Of a DNA stretch of 64,000 nt, positions 51,140-64,000 are shown piece by piece (position 1 is the first letter of the stretch; each line of letters starts with the position of its first letter). The notes below the pieces were generated by a model. That model ran no database searches. It was not told the origin of the DNA and saw only the letters and a list, made by a program, of their open reading frames with translations. The translations under genes and the position numbers were made by a program. This DNA is from Aphis gossypii (Eukaryota; Arthropoda; Insecta; Hemiptera; Aphididae). Where the stretch lies: NCBI RefSeq assembly GCF_020184175.1, contig NC_065533.1, forward strand, positions 54,164,351-54,228,350, read 5' to 3'.

Positions 51140-54100
51140 ATGGTCTTGGACAGAGGAATGTTTGAAGAATGGCTCAAACGATGTCGCGAATCTCGCCAAC
51201 TCGTAGTGGTGATCGTAGCTATAGCTTTACTCCTGGACAATATGCTTCTTACTACTGTGGGTAAGTAATTCAATTGGTAAGATTCTTTATGGTCTAGCTG
51301 CAGTAATACTATAATGCTTTAATAGTACAATATAATAATCAAGCACGTAGTAAAGCAATTTTCGCTAAGATGGCTATACTTTTTTTATAAACAGACCCGC
51401 ACTTATTTTTTTAATGAAAACTATAAAGTATACTCGAAATCGTTTTATATGCATCCATATATCTATGATGTATGAATAAATAATTTTATTTGGTGCAATA
51501 TTTGAATTTTATTTTTTATGCTAAAGTAATAGTCCAATGTGTTTCAGTAAGAGGCTTCCAACAATGAATATACGATTTACGTATATACGCTATAAATATA
51601 AAACCTATATTTGTGAAGTCCCCGATAACAATAAATAATAATACATCGAACTATTAAAATACATTATTTAACTGATTACTTTAATGACTGTAAATGTTTT
51701 ATTGAACTTACCAAATTCGAAAACTTTTAATTAAATGTGTTGATTATTATTTAAAATTATTATCAAATGTACTATGATAAATAATGTAATAACATTGTTA
51801 ATCTTGTATAATACAAGCTATTGAACCAAGTATTATCAAATAAATGGTTTAAGTATTTAAAATTAAAAACTAAGATACCGGTAGGTACTGTGATATATAG
51901 TCAGGTCTTGTTCTATTTCAATTTAAAATATCTGAATGAAATATAATATCGTCATTTATTATTTCATAATAAATTTTAATCACAAATATACGGAATTTAA
52001 CGTTGTAAAATATTAAACTAGATTAATATTCTAGTTCGTAAACATTTAATCAGTTATTAACCTTAAATGCTATACTCTGCAGTCTGCATCAACCGTATAT
52101 TATAAAATAGATTAACTTCGTCATATTTTAACTCACCAATCATTAATATAAGAGTATCGACCAACCATAGTTCATTGTAATGTTTCCAATCCCCTGGTTA
52201 TTACATTAAACTAATAAAGTATTCTCGTCCACACTTAATTGTATTTAAATTTCATTAAGAGCAGCAGTAATTACGGTATTAACTAATAAGAAAATCTAAC
52301 TAATCTAAAATCCAACTACTTAATACTTGTATAGGAAGTAGGTTTACTGATAGTTAGGTTCCTACTATTATCGCCTTTTAATAATTAATAATTTTTTTAG
52401 TCCCAATAATACCGGAATTCCTATACGACATCCAGCACCCCGATCAACCACTAACTGCTACCATCTCATCTGGCCCGCCGAATGAATATCTGGTACCACA
52501 TGGAGCTATGACAGGTAATTCAAGTACGTTAGATTATTACCATATTTAATGTATAAATTATTACCGTAGTTTCCACATTCCATACAATATGTAGTTACGT
52601 TGACGTGTCGCGTTAGTATACACTAATGAAAATAATAATATTTACAATGTACACTGATACACTTACGCTTATAAATAGACGTATAAAGTTATGTACATAC
52701 TATCAAAGTATTACGATATTATACAATTTGTGTAAGTATATTATGTCAATAATTTGTGATGTAGGGTTTCTAGCTATGATTCACTATATCAACAAATTGG
52801 TGGAAGGCAAGAGAACTTTAAATATATTATGTATAATGTTTACACCGTTGGCGTTCCGAGACAGACTAAATAATTAACATTTAACGCACGCGGATCACTC
52901 TGCAAATTGTTTGCATGTCATACACGTGTATAATGATCAATCATAGTGACGCAATATCTAAAACTGGAGATAGATTATAATCGAGTTGTAAATTCGATAC
53001 CAAATTAGTTCAGATTTAAATTACATAATACATATATATAATGTCTATACTTAAATGCAATTTATTTAATTTTACCTAAAATCCAGCATTTTATTTATTT
53101 AATAATCTATTTTCATATTAATAGTTGAAAATCACTTATTGACAAGCAATTAGCGAATAAAAATATTTTATTCAATCGAAAATTTTTTTCTCGATACGGA
53201 TAATGTATCGATTGAATATTGGTCGATGGTAGGAAATATTTTTTTATTTTATTTTAACAATATGCAAACAGATTTTTAGTTTTTACCTTAAAAAAATATG
53301 TAGTTCATTATTAAATTTAATAACGATCTATATTAGTCACAGGTGACATGCTTTATATTTTATTATTGTGGTGGGAACACAAATAATAGTATGAGAAAAA
53401 TAATAGGACATAAATAAATTTGGATGAGTTCACCAGCATTCCAAAAAGAAAAATAATTGTAATTATAATTGGTCTAAATATTATCATAAATTATATTTTG
53501 GTGAATCATTATTATTTGTGGTTTCCTTTGGACTACTTTTTACATTCAACATAGGTACATTCTAAATAATATTTAATGTCACTTCGGGAAAAATAAAAAC
53601 TATAAAACAAAGTACATTAGAGAATTTAGATAAATAAACAATAATTAATCAACTTACACGTTGTCGAAATTTTTTGAGATATTAATTTTTTTAAATTCAC
53701 AACAATATCTGATTGTTAGTTTTAATAATTAAGCTTCCATTTTTTAATTATAATTTATATTTTATACTTATATTACACTATCGAGAATTTAATTAAAAAA
53801 TATAAGCTACCACTATAAAGTATATTTATTTTTAATATCATTCTTATTGAACATACATAATACATATCATACATTACACATAATTTAAAATTTAAATATA
53901 CCTAATATTATATTATATTATACTCGAGAGGGGAAGATAATTCAAATTACTGGAAAATTGTTGACAAAATCATTATCGATTTGCAAAATAGTTATTAAAA
54001 GAATTTTTATATCTCTAATCACTGTAGTATTATAGAGTACTATACATTAGTAATAGTAGTACACATCATATTTTTACAGGACATCATCCTATAATGAAAT

Positions 54101-57100
54101 CGTTTAAATTCATAATACATAATTTTGATATAGAAAAATAACCTATTCGCATTAATTATTAGGGTGTTCAGATTACCATTACATCTACTCTTAAATTCAA
54201 TTATACAGTGATAATAATTTGTTAGTAATATATGTAAGTACATAAACCAAATAGTGTCGAAGTAAAAAAAAAAAAAAAATTATTTAATATATATGTAATA
54301 TACAATATACATAGCATGTTTTTTTCTTATACTTGCGATTTTCCAATGAATCTATATAAAGCCAAAACGCGTGTGTATAATTGTTGTTCTCTTGTAATCA
54401 AACCTTAGCGAACGGGACAGTGCCGACCTGGGAACAACGAGAAGCGACTCTCAAAAAGGAAAGGCACGACGATCTGGTTCACGAAACGGTCGCAGTCGGT
54501 ATGATGTTCGCATCCAAAGCAGTCGTGCAGCTAATGGTTAACCCCATTGTTGGACCTCTCACCCACAAAATCGGCTATAGCATACCGATGTTCACCGGAT
54601 TTTTCATCATGTTCATATCGACTATAAGTAAATACCCAAATACCCCATTTAGGGTCAAATCGCGTTTGAAATTGTGTCTGACACACACCCATAGGCGCAA
54701 ATAAGGAATTCAATCAACTTGAACCCTATAATTATTTTACTGAAAACCGGCGTAGGTAGACAACTTGTCCCTCATACCCACTCAATAAATTCAAAATCGT
54801 TTTACAGTTTTACAATTTTTTTTAATTTTCCAGAAATAAGTACATATTATAATATATAGCTAGATTATTATTGATTAATAATTATTAACTATTAAAGACA
54901 ATGTTAAATTAATTGTCCTATATATTTAAAACTAAAAATGAATATAACATTAGTATTTATGTATTTTTGATTATTAAATAATCTTAAACAAATCGCGTTT
55001 ACAACGTTATTGTTGACATAGTCTTCGTTTGAAATTTTGACAAAGCAGACAAATACAATTCGTTTTTATACTATACGTCTATACAGTATACATCCATACG
55101 CTATTTACTATTTTAATAATTCAAATATGGTAGAATTAATGATATTGATTATTATGAGAATTATGAACATGTTAAACAAATTTGTTTTTAATAATTCGTA
55201 AACAATAACTGGGCATTTTAGTCGATATACATTTAATACATTGGTTAGACTGGTTTCCAAATATTAACTCTCTGTCTCATTTGCGCCTATGCATATATGT
55301 ATTATTTATATATTTATTATATGATATAATATAGGTATATCCTGTACTTACTTTTTTTAGTATTTGCTTTCGGACGGAGTTACGGGGTACTGTTTTTGGC
55401 TAGAGCATTGCAAGGGATCGGATCTTCTTGTTCAACTGTTTCTGGTAAATTAATTTACATATACACAATATACACACAACGAAAAAATAGATTGATAATG
55501 ATAAATGATATATGATTGTATCAATAAAAAAAAAATGTTTGCAAATGATTTTTGTTTAACAGTCTTTACCCACCCACACTAAAATGTACAAACGCCCATT
55601 TATATGTTATATGAACTTCTTTTTTTTTTTTTGTAGGAATGGGAATGTTAGCTGAACGGTACCCTGACGATAAAGAACGTGGAAACGCAATGGGTATTGC
55701 ATTGGGTGGATTAGCCTTGGGCGTGTTAATCGGCCCACCGTTTGGCGGAATTATGTACGAGTTTGTGGGGAAAACTGCTCCGTTTTTAATACTATCAGCC
55801 TTGGCACTAGGAGACGGATGTACGAAAAATTGAATATTAAGTTAAAAAAAAAAATTAAATTAAAATCATGTCTAAGGGTGATGATTTGCGGTTTATGATC
55901 TTAAACTATAAAGGTATTCGAGTAAGTAATTAAACCAAATAACACTTTGCATACGTTTGGTCGTATATACATCACAGTTGGATTGAGCATTGTATGAGAC
56001 CGCTGGAGACAGTATACCTAGTATATAGGTACCTACTATAATAAGTATAGATATAGACTATAGTTCATCATTTTATTAAACGATTTCGTTTTATAAATTA
56101 TAATTAATTAATATATAATTGAATATTTAATGTTTCTTAATAAAATATGTGGATATAAGGTCAAGTATTACCTACACCTATTATCAATATCAATAGGCAG
56201 TATTGTCTTATAAAAAGTACGTGGCCTATTCAAACAACAAAAATATGACTTAACATACATTATCATTTTATTAATAGTTATGAAATTCAGAAATTTGTAT
56301 TCAAGACTATGTTATTTTATACTGCAGGAAGTATTTATATTCGTAGTTTGAATTGGGATAAGGACAATAAGGTATAACACAACTTTATTTACGTTCATGA
56401 TTATTATATTATGTTAAGTATAATAATAATATTTAAAGTATAATTTTTAACTTGTCTTCTACGTAATGTCTGATTTTGAGTTAAACGAGTAACTATTTAT
56501 TTTAAAATTATGGACAGTGTATTCCAGACATTTTTTGGGACAGTAAAAGTGGTCCAAATTTATTACACAAACGATCTTATAAATCGATTAGAAAGTGACT
56601 ACCTAGAGGCTACAAATGGTATTATAGAAAGAGAAGTATTCGATGAACAATGAACTGCGAAAAATAGTGAAATGTCAGAGCATCTTTTCGTAACAAAACG
56701 TTTGCTAATAGCGCCAAACACGATCTCAAATAGACGTCCCGGGGATTTTTATGTGACACCAATACACAATATTATTACAGTATATCTGAATTTATTTGTA
56801 TATCTATACATTTGATCGTTACTTCTTTTTTTTTATGTTTTAGTAAAACATTTTCAAGGTGGATAAGTAGGTATTCAAATGTTGGTCCGATTTCATTTTT
56901 TTGGTACCACAAGCCACAATTTTCGGCTAAACCGATATCCGTTAGAATTGCTATTTAAGTAAAATAATACGTAACTGTTATCCACTATATACAATTGAAA
57001 ATAATAATTTTATGACTTTCACCGAGGTGAGTCAAGCGAGACGAGTGCCATACATCCAGTAGTGTCTGTATAGGTACCTAGTATACATCTTAGCTGTAAC

Positions 57101-60100
57101 AACTTTTTTGTTGCCCTTAATTAGCATTTAAAAATATATAACTGCAGGCGTCACTCAAGTCAACCACCTATTAAGTATATGCCATAAGCAGACCTCGGTT
57201 AATTGATTTCTGCCTTTTTCATTTTAATCGCATTTAGCAAAACGCTCCGTATATTTTCATATCATACAGTTCCAATACATTTTTTCACAATTTTTTCTTC
57301 AACGCATTAATAATAATAATAATAATAATAATAACATAATATCGAAGATGTAAAATTCAAAAACGCGACACAAACTGTATAGTATTTCGTATTGTTAGTA
57401 GTGGATCATATTTTATGTAATATTTATGTATAAACACGCCTTACATTTTACTAACCGAAAATCTCAAACAAAACAAATTGGTCACGTACTTTATATACAA
57501 ATATTTATGAAATATGAACACCTATATATCTATTGTTTGCAGTAAGTTACACACTGGGCTGCAACTAAACACAATTAAACTATGTATAATCATCTATAGA
57601 TTATACATCTAGGTCAATATAATTTATCTCATGTTAGACCAACGAAACAATGTATAACAAATTTGTTACTGACATGGTTGTGTTTATTTAATTAGTAATT
57701 TGTTAAGTTAATTGATATGCCTACTATATAATACCCATTTTATGTAGTCAATGTAAATTTGTAATCGTGATTAACGTTATTATTTTAAAAAACATATATA
57801 TATATATATAGACGGGACTGTAGAATAATTAATAGCTAATATTGATCTTAAAACGATTTTTATTCTTTCCATTTTTTGGAAAATCTAATTAAAAGTATGA
57901 AGAGGACCAAATTATTTAAATTTGATTCCTCTTTTTGTGCAGCTTTTTGAAAACATGATTGATTTATCTTTCTTTTGAATAAACATTAATTACAATTTTC
58001 AAAGAGATATTTAAAAAAAAAATTAAGTCTAATAATAATTTTTGTGCGTCCCTTTCTATATAATTATAATATACTAATACAGGAGTAATGTTTGATGGAT
58101 GGCATATTGGGCGTATTTCGAGGACCCTATATTCCAAGTATTATATTTTCCCAGGGTACAATTATAATTATAATATCATCAAACATTCAGTATTTTTTTT
58201 TTCGTGGATTCTTAATAACTTGGTTTTTATCATAAAAATAAGCGGGTATGAAAATAATTTGCTTGCTTTAATTTTTATCAAATTAATTAAAATCTTTTAA
58301 AAAATGCAACTCTGAGAACACCAACAAACTTTTATAATACGATTTTCACAAAATGTATTGTTATTGTACAGAAAAATACAATTAAAACACTTCTCAAATA
58401 GTCTACTAATCACAAAAATTATCAATGAAATCGAAAAATGTAGAGATACAAATATAGTATTTAATATCCTAAATATAAAATAACAAAATATTAATAATAT
58501 GATGTGTAATTATTACACATAGTTATATCTGTTTCATGTTTGAGTCTGATCTTATAGGTTGATTTAAATCTAAATAATATAATATTTATAATAATTGTTG
58601 TCTAATAATTATTATTATTGGCTTTAATATTATATAGTAGATGCTAGACAGTATTATAGACTATTATATAGTTATAATTTTATAACTGCATGTATACAAT
58701 TATTACTTAACGTACATTTCTATTTGAACAATCAAATAAGTAAAATAAAATTTGTAATTATAGTGAAAATATATTTATAATAGACTAAATAGATGCGCTT
58801 AACATTTCACCGTTTGTGTAGGCTTATTTAAACATAGATGTTATGTAATAGCACTTAAATTAACTTCATAACTGATATATATATAAATGTTTAATTTTAC
58901 TGTAGTTAATAGTTAATACTATAAATTCAAAATCACTTTTTATTCTAAGACATAGAGCACTTACATTTTATTCTTCAACAAATAAATCAATGTTTCTAAG
59001 CAATTTATATTATTCAATGTCAAATAAATATTAATAATGTACATCAATTAACTTTTTAAATACTAACAAAGAAAAAATATCAATTTAAAATATTAAATAA
59101 TATTAATTTTGATTTAATAAAAAATTACGTCAATGTTGTCTTATGGAAATTATAAAATTTTGCTTAGAAATATTTTTTTATAGTTATTTATTTTAAATTT
59201 ATTATTTAATAGCACATTAGGTATGTCGTATGTACATAACAAAAATTAGTAATTTGACATACCCAAATACAACTTAGAATAAATATAGGTACTGTCTTTA
59301 TTGGTCTTATATAATACTGGTTTGTATTCCATATTTGCACAATATTTATTTCATTAATTATTTTTTTAAATTTCGTCTAGACATTGTACTTAATTGTTTA
59401 ATAAAAATTGTTTCAAAAACCTTCATAATATATTATAATATATTATGAGTTAAAAATATAATTAAATACTTAATTGTCTAATTAATTATTCTATAGTGCT
59501 ACAACTACTGCTTTTACAACCAGGAGTAGTTACAACTGATGCAGACCCCCCTTCCTTAAAATCTTTAGTCATGGATCCCTATATAATAATCGCTGCAGGT
59601 AATATTCAAAGATGTTTAGTCAATAAAATAAAAATTATTTTCGTTCACAATTTTTTTTCCCCAAGGCGCTATTACTTTTGCTAACACCGGAATCGCAATG
59701 CTTGAACCTTCTTTACCTATATGGATGATGGATACTATGGGTGCCGGAAGATGGAAACAGGGAGTAACATTTTTACCAGCGAGCATTTCTTATTTGATCG
59801 GAACGAATTTGTTTGGACCTCTCGGACACCGTATGGGAAGGTATATTTTATGATGACGATGCGAGTCGATTGCAATAAATTAACCATGACAATGTCTATA
59901 TAATGACTGTATTTACAGATGGTTAGCTGCAATGATTGGATTGATCGTGATTGGGATTTGTTTGATGATAGTAAGATACAATTTAGAATTTCTTAAAAAA
60001 AAAAATAAAAATATTTTGTACGTATATTATATTTATTCTGAAACGGAGCACATTATTATTCCGAACAGATACCAACGGCTAGAGACATAAATCACTTGAT

Positions 60101-63100
60101 CGTACCGAACGCTGGTCTGGGTTTTGCTATTGGTATGGTGGATTCGTCTATGATGCCCGAGCTTGGTTATTTGGTTGATATACGTCATACAGCTGTATAT
60201 GGTAGTGTTTATGCTATTGGAGACGTGGCGTTTTGTTTGGGCTATACGATCGGTAAGTTTTGCAAAGTAATTCAATAGCCAAGTTAAATAGAATCTATAT
60301 TTTTTAAGAATGCGTGGCCAAATTATACATTTTCATAAATTATTGTTGTCTCGCTGTGCGATTGTCGACGTTCCCACTCCACGTTCGTGTATTATTAATA
60401 GAACACTTCTTTATCAACCTCGTTCTAATATATTTTTAAAACGCGCATTTCACTAAATGATCACAAATGGCAATTAATAATTCATTTTTTAACCTTATAC
60501 CCTATACACCCATAACATAATATTAGTTTTTAGTCATTATTTTTATTTTTATTTCGCCTATGTATTATGAGGACAGAAAAATAATTAAAAATTATCGAAC
60601 GTTTTTATTTAAAACAATTAGAATTTTGATAAATATTAATTATGAAATATGTGTTTGAATTTAAAGAAGACAAACACGTAACACATCCTGTTGAAATGCA
60701 ATTTTATATTTATAAATTATATATTTTTATTAAGTGATGATAATATTGTAGGTACTTCCTAGTTCCTTAGTAAACAATCGGACTACAATTTCTCACATAT
60801 TTCCTGGTAATATACCAATAATCATTAATCAATATACGGATGTAGACGTCTAACAAGTTACCTGTTTTGAAATTACATTAAGCAATTATTGTAAAGTTAA
60901 TACAATTTATATATTTTTTTTTTATAAACCTGAATTAACAAATTTTTCACGAAGATACTTGCCTATATAACATAAAATATAAGCATAATATAAGGTAGTT
61001 ATAAAATGTTTAAGTTATATCATATAATTTATAAATAATATCTATAAAATACAATGTTATTAGAAAAAAAATGAAATAATATTATAATATACAAATTAAA
61101 ACTAATATGACCTTTTCTTCAGTTTAATACAGTTTAATATTACCTATTTAAACATAATCTATAATATATTATATAAATATAAAAAAGAAAATCTTTGTCA
61201 TGCATATTATCTGAAACTATACTCATCCAATGATTTTGATTTTTTTTTTATTTATGAAATAATACATTGCGTAGCAAGTTTTAAGCCTATTTTTGATTCT
61301 ATAAGTTAATAAAAAATCAAATTATTTTTAATTATTTATCATATGGTGATTTTTTCAATAATTCGCAAGTACACACAATAATATAGGTATTTTTTTTCAT
61401 TCGTGTTACCATATTAGTTATTATTAGAAATTAGTATTTTAATGAATAGTATAGTTGATGCTGTATAGTAATATATAATTTTTCAGTAGTTTTTTTTTAC
61501 ACTATTGAAACTTTATTATAGTTGTTGGTTTTTGGTCCAGAATAAAAAGGAAGTCGTTCGACAAAAAAAAAAAATAATAATAATAATTTAAAAAAAAAAA
61601 CGTTACTGTTGTAAATGGCCAAAATAAACCAACACTTGACAGTTGTGAGACAGTTGTGTCAAGTTGATACCTATTTAAAAAATATTATTTATACATCAAA
61701 TCAAAAACCAAAAATATTATTTATCTACAAGCATTTTGTACGGCCAACGAATTGTACGAGAATAGCATCTATAAATATATATACATCAACTCGTTTTGAT
61801 TGGTTTTTAATTATGCCATACTAACTGTTATAAACAGTATGTATAGAGCACTTATTTAATATTATGTTTAATTATTTAAATTATTTTTAAAAAATGTTCA
61901 TTAATTTTTAAAATCAAATTAATTAATAAAGACAAATAAATAAAACGGGTGACTTCCGGTACTTGGTATAAAATAAAATATATATTTTTCTGCAGGCATC
62001 CTATAAACACGGGTTTTTATAGTTTTTTTTTCATAAAAATTTCCGTCTCTATAGAATACCATGATTTACTGGGATTAAAACGGACATAATCGGTTGCCAG
62101 CCTTTGTTCATTGTTCTATCTTAATTCTTCTGTCTATTGTCCTTGTTCGTCGCTCCTAAGTTTTCAAACACAGTACATCCTTTGAATCCTCACGTTGTCT
62201 CGATAACTATGACCTCGATGTTTTCCTTCAATTATATTTTAGCGTTGGTGTTTACTAACTTTTACAGTATTCTTGATTCCATTTCTTCCGCACTGCAGAT
62301 CATTACTACAGTAATATGGTTTTTTTTTGTATTCTAAAAATATAAAACTATTACCTACCTACTCTTTTCCACAGCTCCGTCTCAGATTTATTTTATTTTG
62401 AAATAGCTTAAAGAAAATAAAACGCTAATGAGTTATATTATAGGTTATGTACGTGAATAAGACATATTATTTGTGTTTTTTTTTATTATTAAGTTAGTTG
62501 ATAATATTTAAATTTAAAAAGTGTATTCTTGAGAATTGAGAATTCAATCTATTTTCACCAGGACCGGCTTTAAGCGGAACATTGGTAAACACAATTGGAT
62601 TTGAATGGATGTTATTTGGAACGGCTATGTTGAATTTCTTGTATGCGCCACTTCTCTACTTCCTACGCAGCCCACCGACGAAAGAAGAAAAAAAAGTAAT
62701 GTGTTCTGAAATATTAAATGATTAAATGAGCAAATAATATTCAATTTTTAGCTGTCGAAAAAAAATATGCATACTATGAATTTATAATAAATATATTCGT
62801 ACCAACTGTTATTGCCTTCATCGCAATATGCTGTTTAAAAAAATATATTTATGTACAATATTATACTTTTAAATAGGTAAAATCTCCAGAGAATATTGAT
62901 TATAAATGTATAATTGTTTTTTATAGATATTTTTAAGTTTCTAAATTAGACAAAAACATGAAAAAATACATTTTAATTGTAACATAACTCTGTATACAAA
63001 AGTATTATAAAGTAATTACAATTATTGTTGAAAGTATTTGAACAATTTTAGTATTGTAAAATTTCTTATACTTTGATAACATTCTCCAACAAAACAAGAC

Positions 63101-64000
63101 AAAATATTCGTAAATTGGAGTTTTTTGAACGTGTAACATAATATTAAATATTTTTTATTCCAGACTTTATTATTGCTATGAAATTACTTCAAAATGAATA
63201 ATAAATTGTATTTTTATAGCATTATATGTGTCAGAAGTAATATAATTTAAAAGAGTAAAAATCAATTATTATTTTTGTAAACTTTTTTTATTTATTAATT
63301 ATAAATACAAAAAAATAAATATTTTTCTAATAATCGTAGGTAAGTCGAAAAAATATTTTAAAACTTTACTAAAAATACTAAAAACAATTATATTAAACCT
63401 TTGTAAACGCTTTTAACTAACATAATAAAATATTATCTATATGTCTATTCGTGTTACATATTATTTTTTGATACTATTATCCATATTTTTATAAATTAAG
63501 GCATTTGACTGCTTTCAAATAACAAAAAACTTAATCATAAAAAACAATCAATACTTTTTATTCGGTAATCAGTAACTTTTACGTGTGCATTTTTGAATAA
63601 AAATATTATAATAATAATATTTTAATTAAAATTTTCATTCCTATATTTTTAAACGACATTAGACATTTAGATATTATTATTAATACTTTTTACCTAAATA
63701 GTAGGTATGTTATAACATTTTTTTTCCAAAATACTAACACGCCAATATTTTTAGAAATTATAAATTACCATAATTATTTATGTTTACACTTTAACCAAAA
63801 AAATTCAAACACAAAAAAAAATAATCATATTCTTAACATTAATATTATTTTTTAGGCGGCTTTCTATTTTGTTTTTTTTTTTTTTTTACTATTAACCACA
63901 TTTATATTTAACCTGCTGCAATCAGCAATAATAATATAGGTACACGACAATAATTTACTAATTGCATGTTATTTTATATATTTTTCAGTCTTTGGTCACC
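51140..64000 (+). CDS. VMAT: Vesicular monoamine transporter (SLC18 family), 3'-partial
   Basis: A proton/amine antiporter of the major facilitator superfamily that loads dopamine, serotonin, octopamine/tyramine or histamine into synaptic vesicles. Coding exons: 51140-51260, 52401-52514, 54409-54627, 55361-55444, 55637-55819, 59497-59598, 59666-59840, 59919-59970, 60069-60252, 62562-62695, 63989->64000. All are GT/AG with matching phases and give 460 codons; the short C-terminal tail is off the window. TM1 is VVVIVAIALLLDNMLLTTVV with Asp33. Other conserved charges are Lys in FASKAVVQL, Arg in FLARALQGIGSSC, Glu in AMLEPSLPIWMM, Asp in GMVDSSMMP and Asp in GDVAFCLGY, matching D33, K138, R189, E312, D399 and D426 of human VMAT2. 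The luminal loop has the sequon NGT. VMAT is preferred over VAChT by overall wording (LEPSLPIWMMDTM, PASISYLIGTN). The ATG follows acceptor ATTTAG by 7 nt and begins MVLDRGMFEEW. Confidence 0.93.
54690..55291. mobile_element. Probable hAT-type MITE (602 bp) in VMAT intron
   Basis: CATAGGCGCAAAT at 54690-54702 is repeated in perfect inverted orientation (ATTTGCGCCTATG) at 55279-55291. The first eight bases match the terminus of the element in the RINT1 intron. Flanking octamers CACACACC and CATATATG differ only where C faces T or G, so an aged duplication is possible but unproven. It lies between the exons ending 54627 and starting 55361. Confidence 0.6.
55820..59496 (+). other. VMAT: Large VMAT intron (3.7 kb)
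   Basis: The donor is TGTACGA at 55820, a weak match to consensus but phase-consistent; the acceptor is CTATAG at 59496. No further exon is seen. An AAT microsatellite lies at 57308-57333. A less AT-rich patch at 56510-56760 has no open frame of note. Confidence 0.7.
60253..62561 (+). other. VMAT: VMAT intron (2.3 kb)
   Basis: Between the GYTIG and GPALSG exons, AT-rich sequence without recognised exon or element. Small frames at 61615 and 62137 have no family signature. Confidence 0.65.
62696..63988 (+). other. VMAT: Last visible VMAT intron
   Basis: It begins GTAATG after the codons PPTKEEKK and ends TTTTTCAG. The next bases read S-L-V-T in phase 0, matching the start of the cytoplasmic tail in insect VMATs, so the last exon probably starts at 63989. 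Confidence 0.65.

Noticed and set aside
1..64000. tRNA, rRNA, CRISPR or origin signals
   Set aside because: No B-box-like GGTTCRANYCC in a cloverleaf context, no rRNA blocks and no spaced direct repeats were found on reading both strands.
51140..64000. Reading the transporter as VAChT instead of VMAT
   Set aside because: The gene is multi-exon across the transporter and not nested in a ChAT intron, and its wording (LEPSLPIWMM, SYLIGTN, MVDSSMMP) follows VMATs throughout.

Overview
The window looks like nuclear DNA of an aphid (Hemiptera: Aphididae). It is very AT-rich and full of TAGGTACCTA-like words, its genes are split by many short AT-rich introns, and it carries repeats of a kind I associate with aphid genomes. 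The species cannot be fixed from sequence alone. Nothing bacterial, viral or organellar was recognised.

Left end (1-5748, + strand): the last ten exons of RINT1, the Dsl1/NRZ-complex subunit for Golgi-to-ER vesicle tethering. Its N-terminus lies outside the window. One exon has an apparent 1-nt frameshift in an A5 run, one intron is only 46 bp, and its 1.7 kb intron holds nested transposons: a hAT-type element with an 8-bp target duplication, itself interrupted by a 5'-truncated LINE with a 10-bp duplication.

7031-9563 (- strand, tail-to-tail with RINT1): an eight-exon gene for a 246-aa protein with an N-terminal PB1 domain, a coiled coil and a C-terminal UBA-like segment. This is the outline of the autophagy receptors p62/NBR1 without the ZZ and FW domains. 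It is the least familiar protein in the window.

9.8-43 kb: a gene-poor region of about 33 kb. It holds MITEs (one with a clean 8-bp duplication), an 834-bp near-palindrome, a tandem 290-bp duplication, two LINE remnants (one with a 13-bp duplication), a perfect-stemmed hairpin, and several GC-richer islands. One island on the - strand combines a TATA box, an initiator and a splice donor and looks like an orphan first exon.

43-64 kb (+ strand): the vesicular monoamine transporter gene VMAT (SLC18 family). A CpG-rich promoter with TATA and initiator 31 bp apart feeds a 274-nt ATG-free leader exon (44629-44902). The coding exons run from 51140 to the right edge, where the last exon just begins. 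A second TATA/GC-box/donor module at 46.7-46.8 kb may be an alternative first exon. The 460 residues visible carry the key SLC18 membrane charges.

The three genes do not form a pathway: RINT1 acts in vesicle tethering, the PB1-UBA protein plausibly in ubiquitin-linked scaffolding, and VMAT loads dopamine, serotonin, octopamine or histamine into synaptic vesicles. All exon boundaries were read by eye from GT/AG sites, reading frame and protein similarity recalled from the families. No search or alignment was run.
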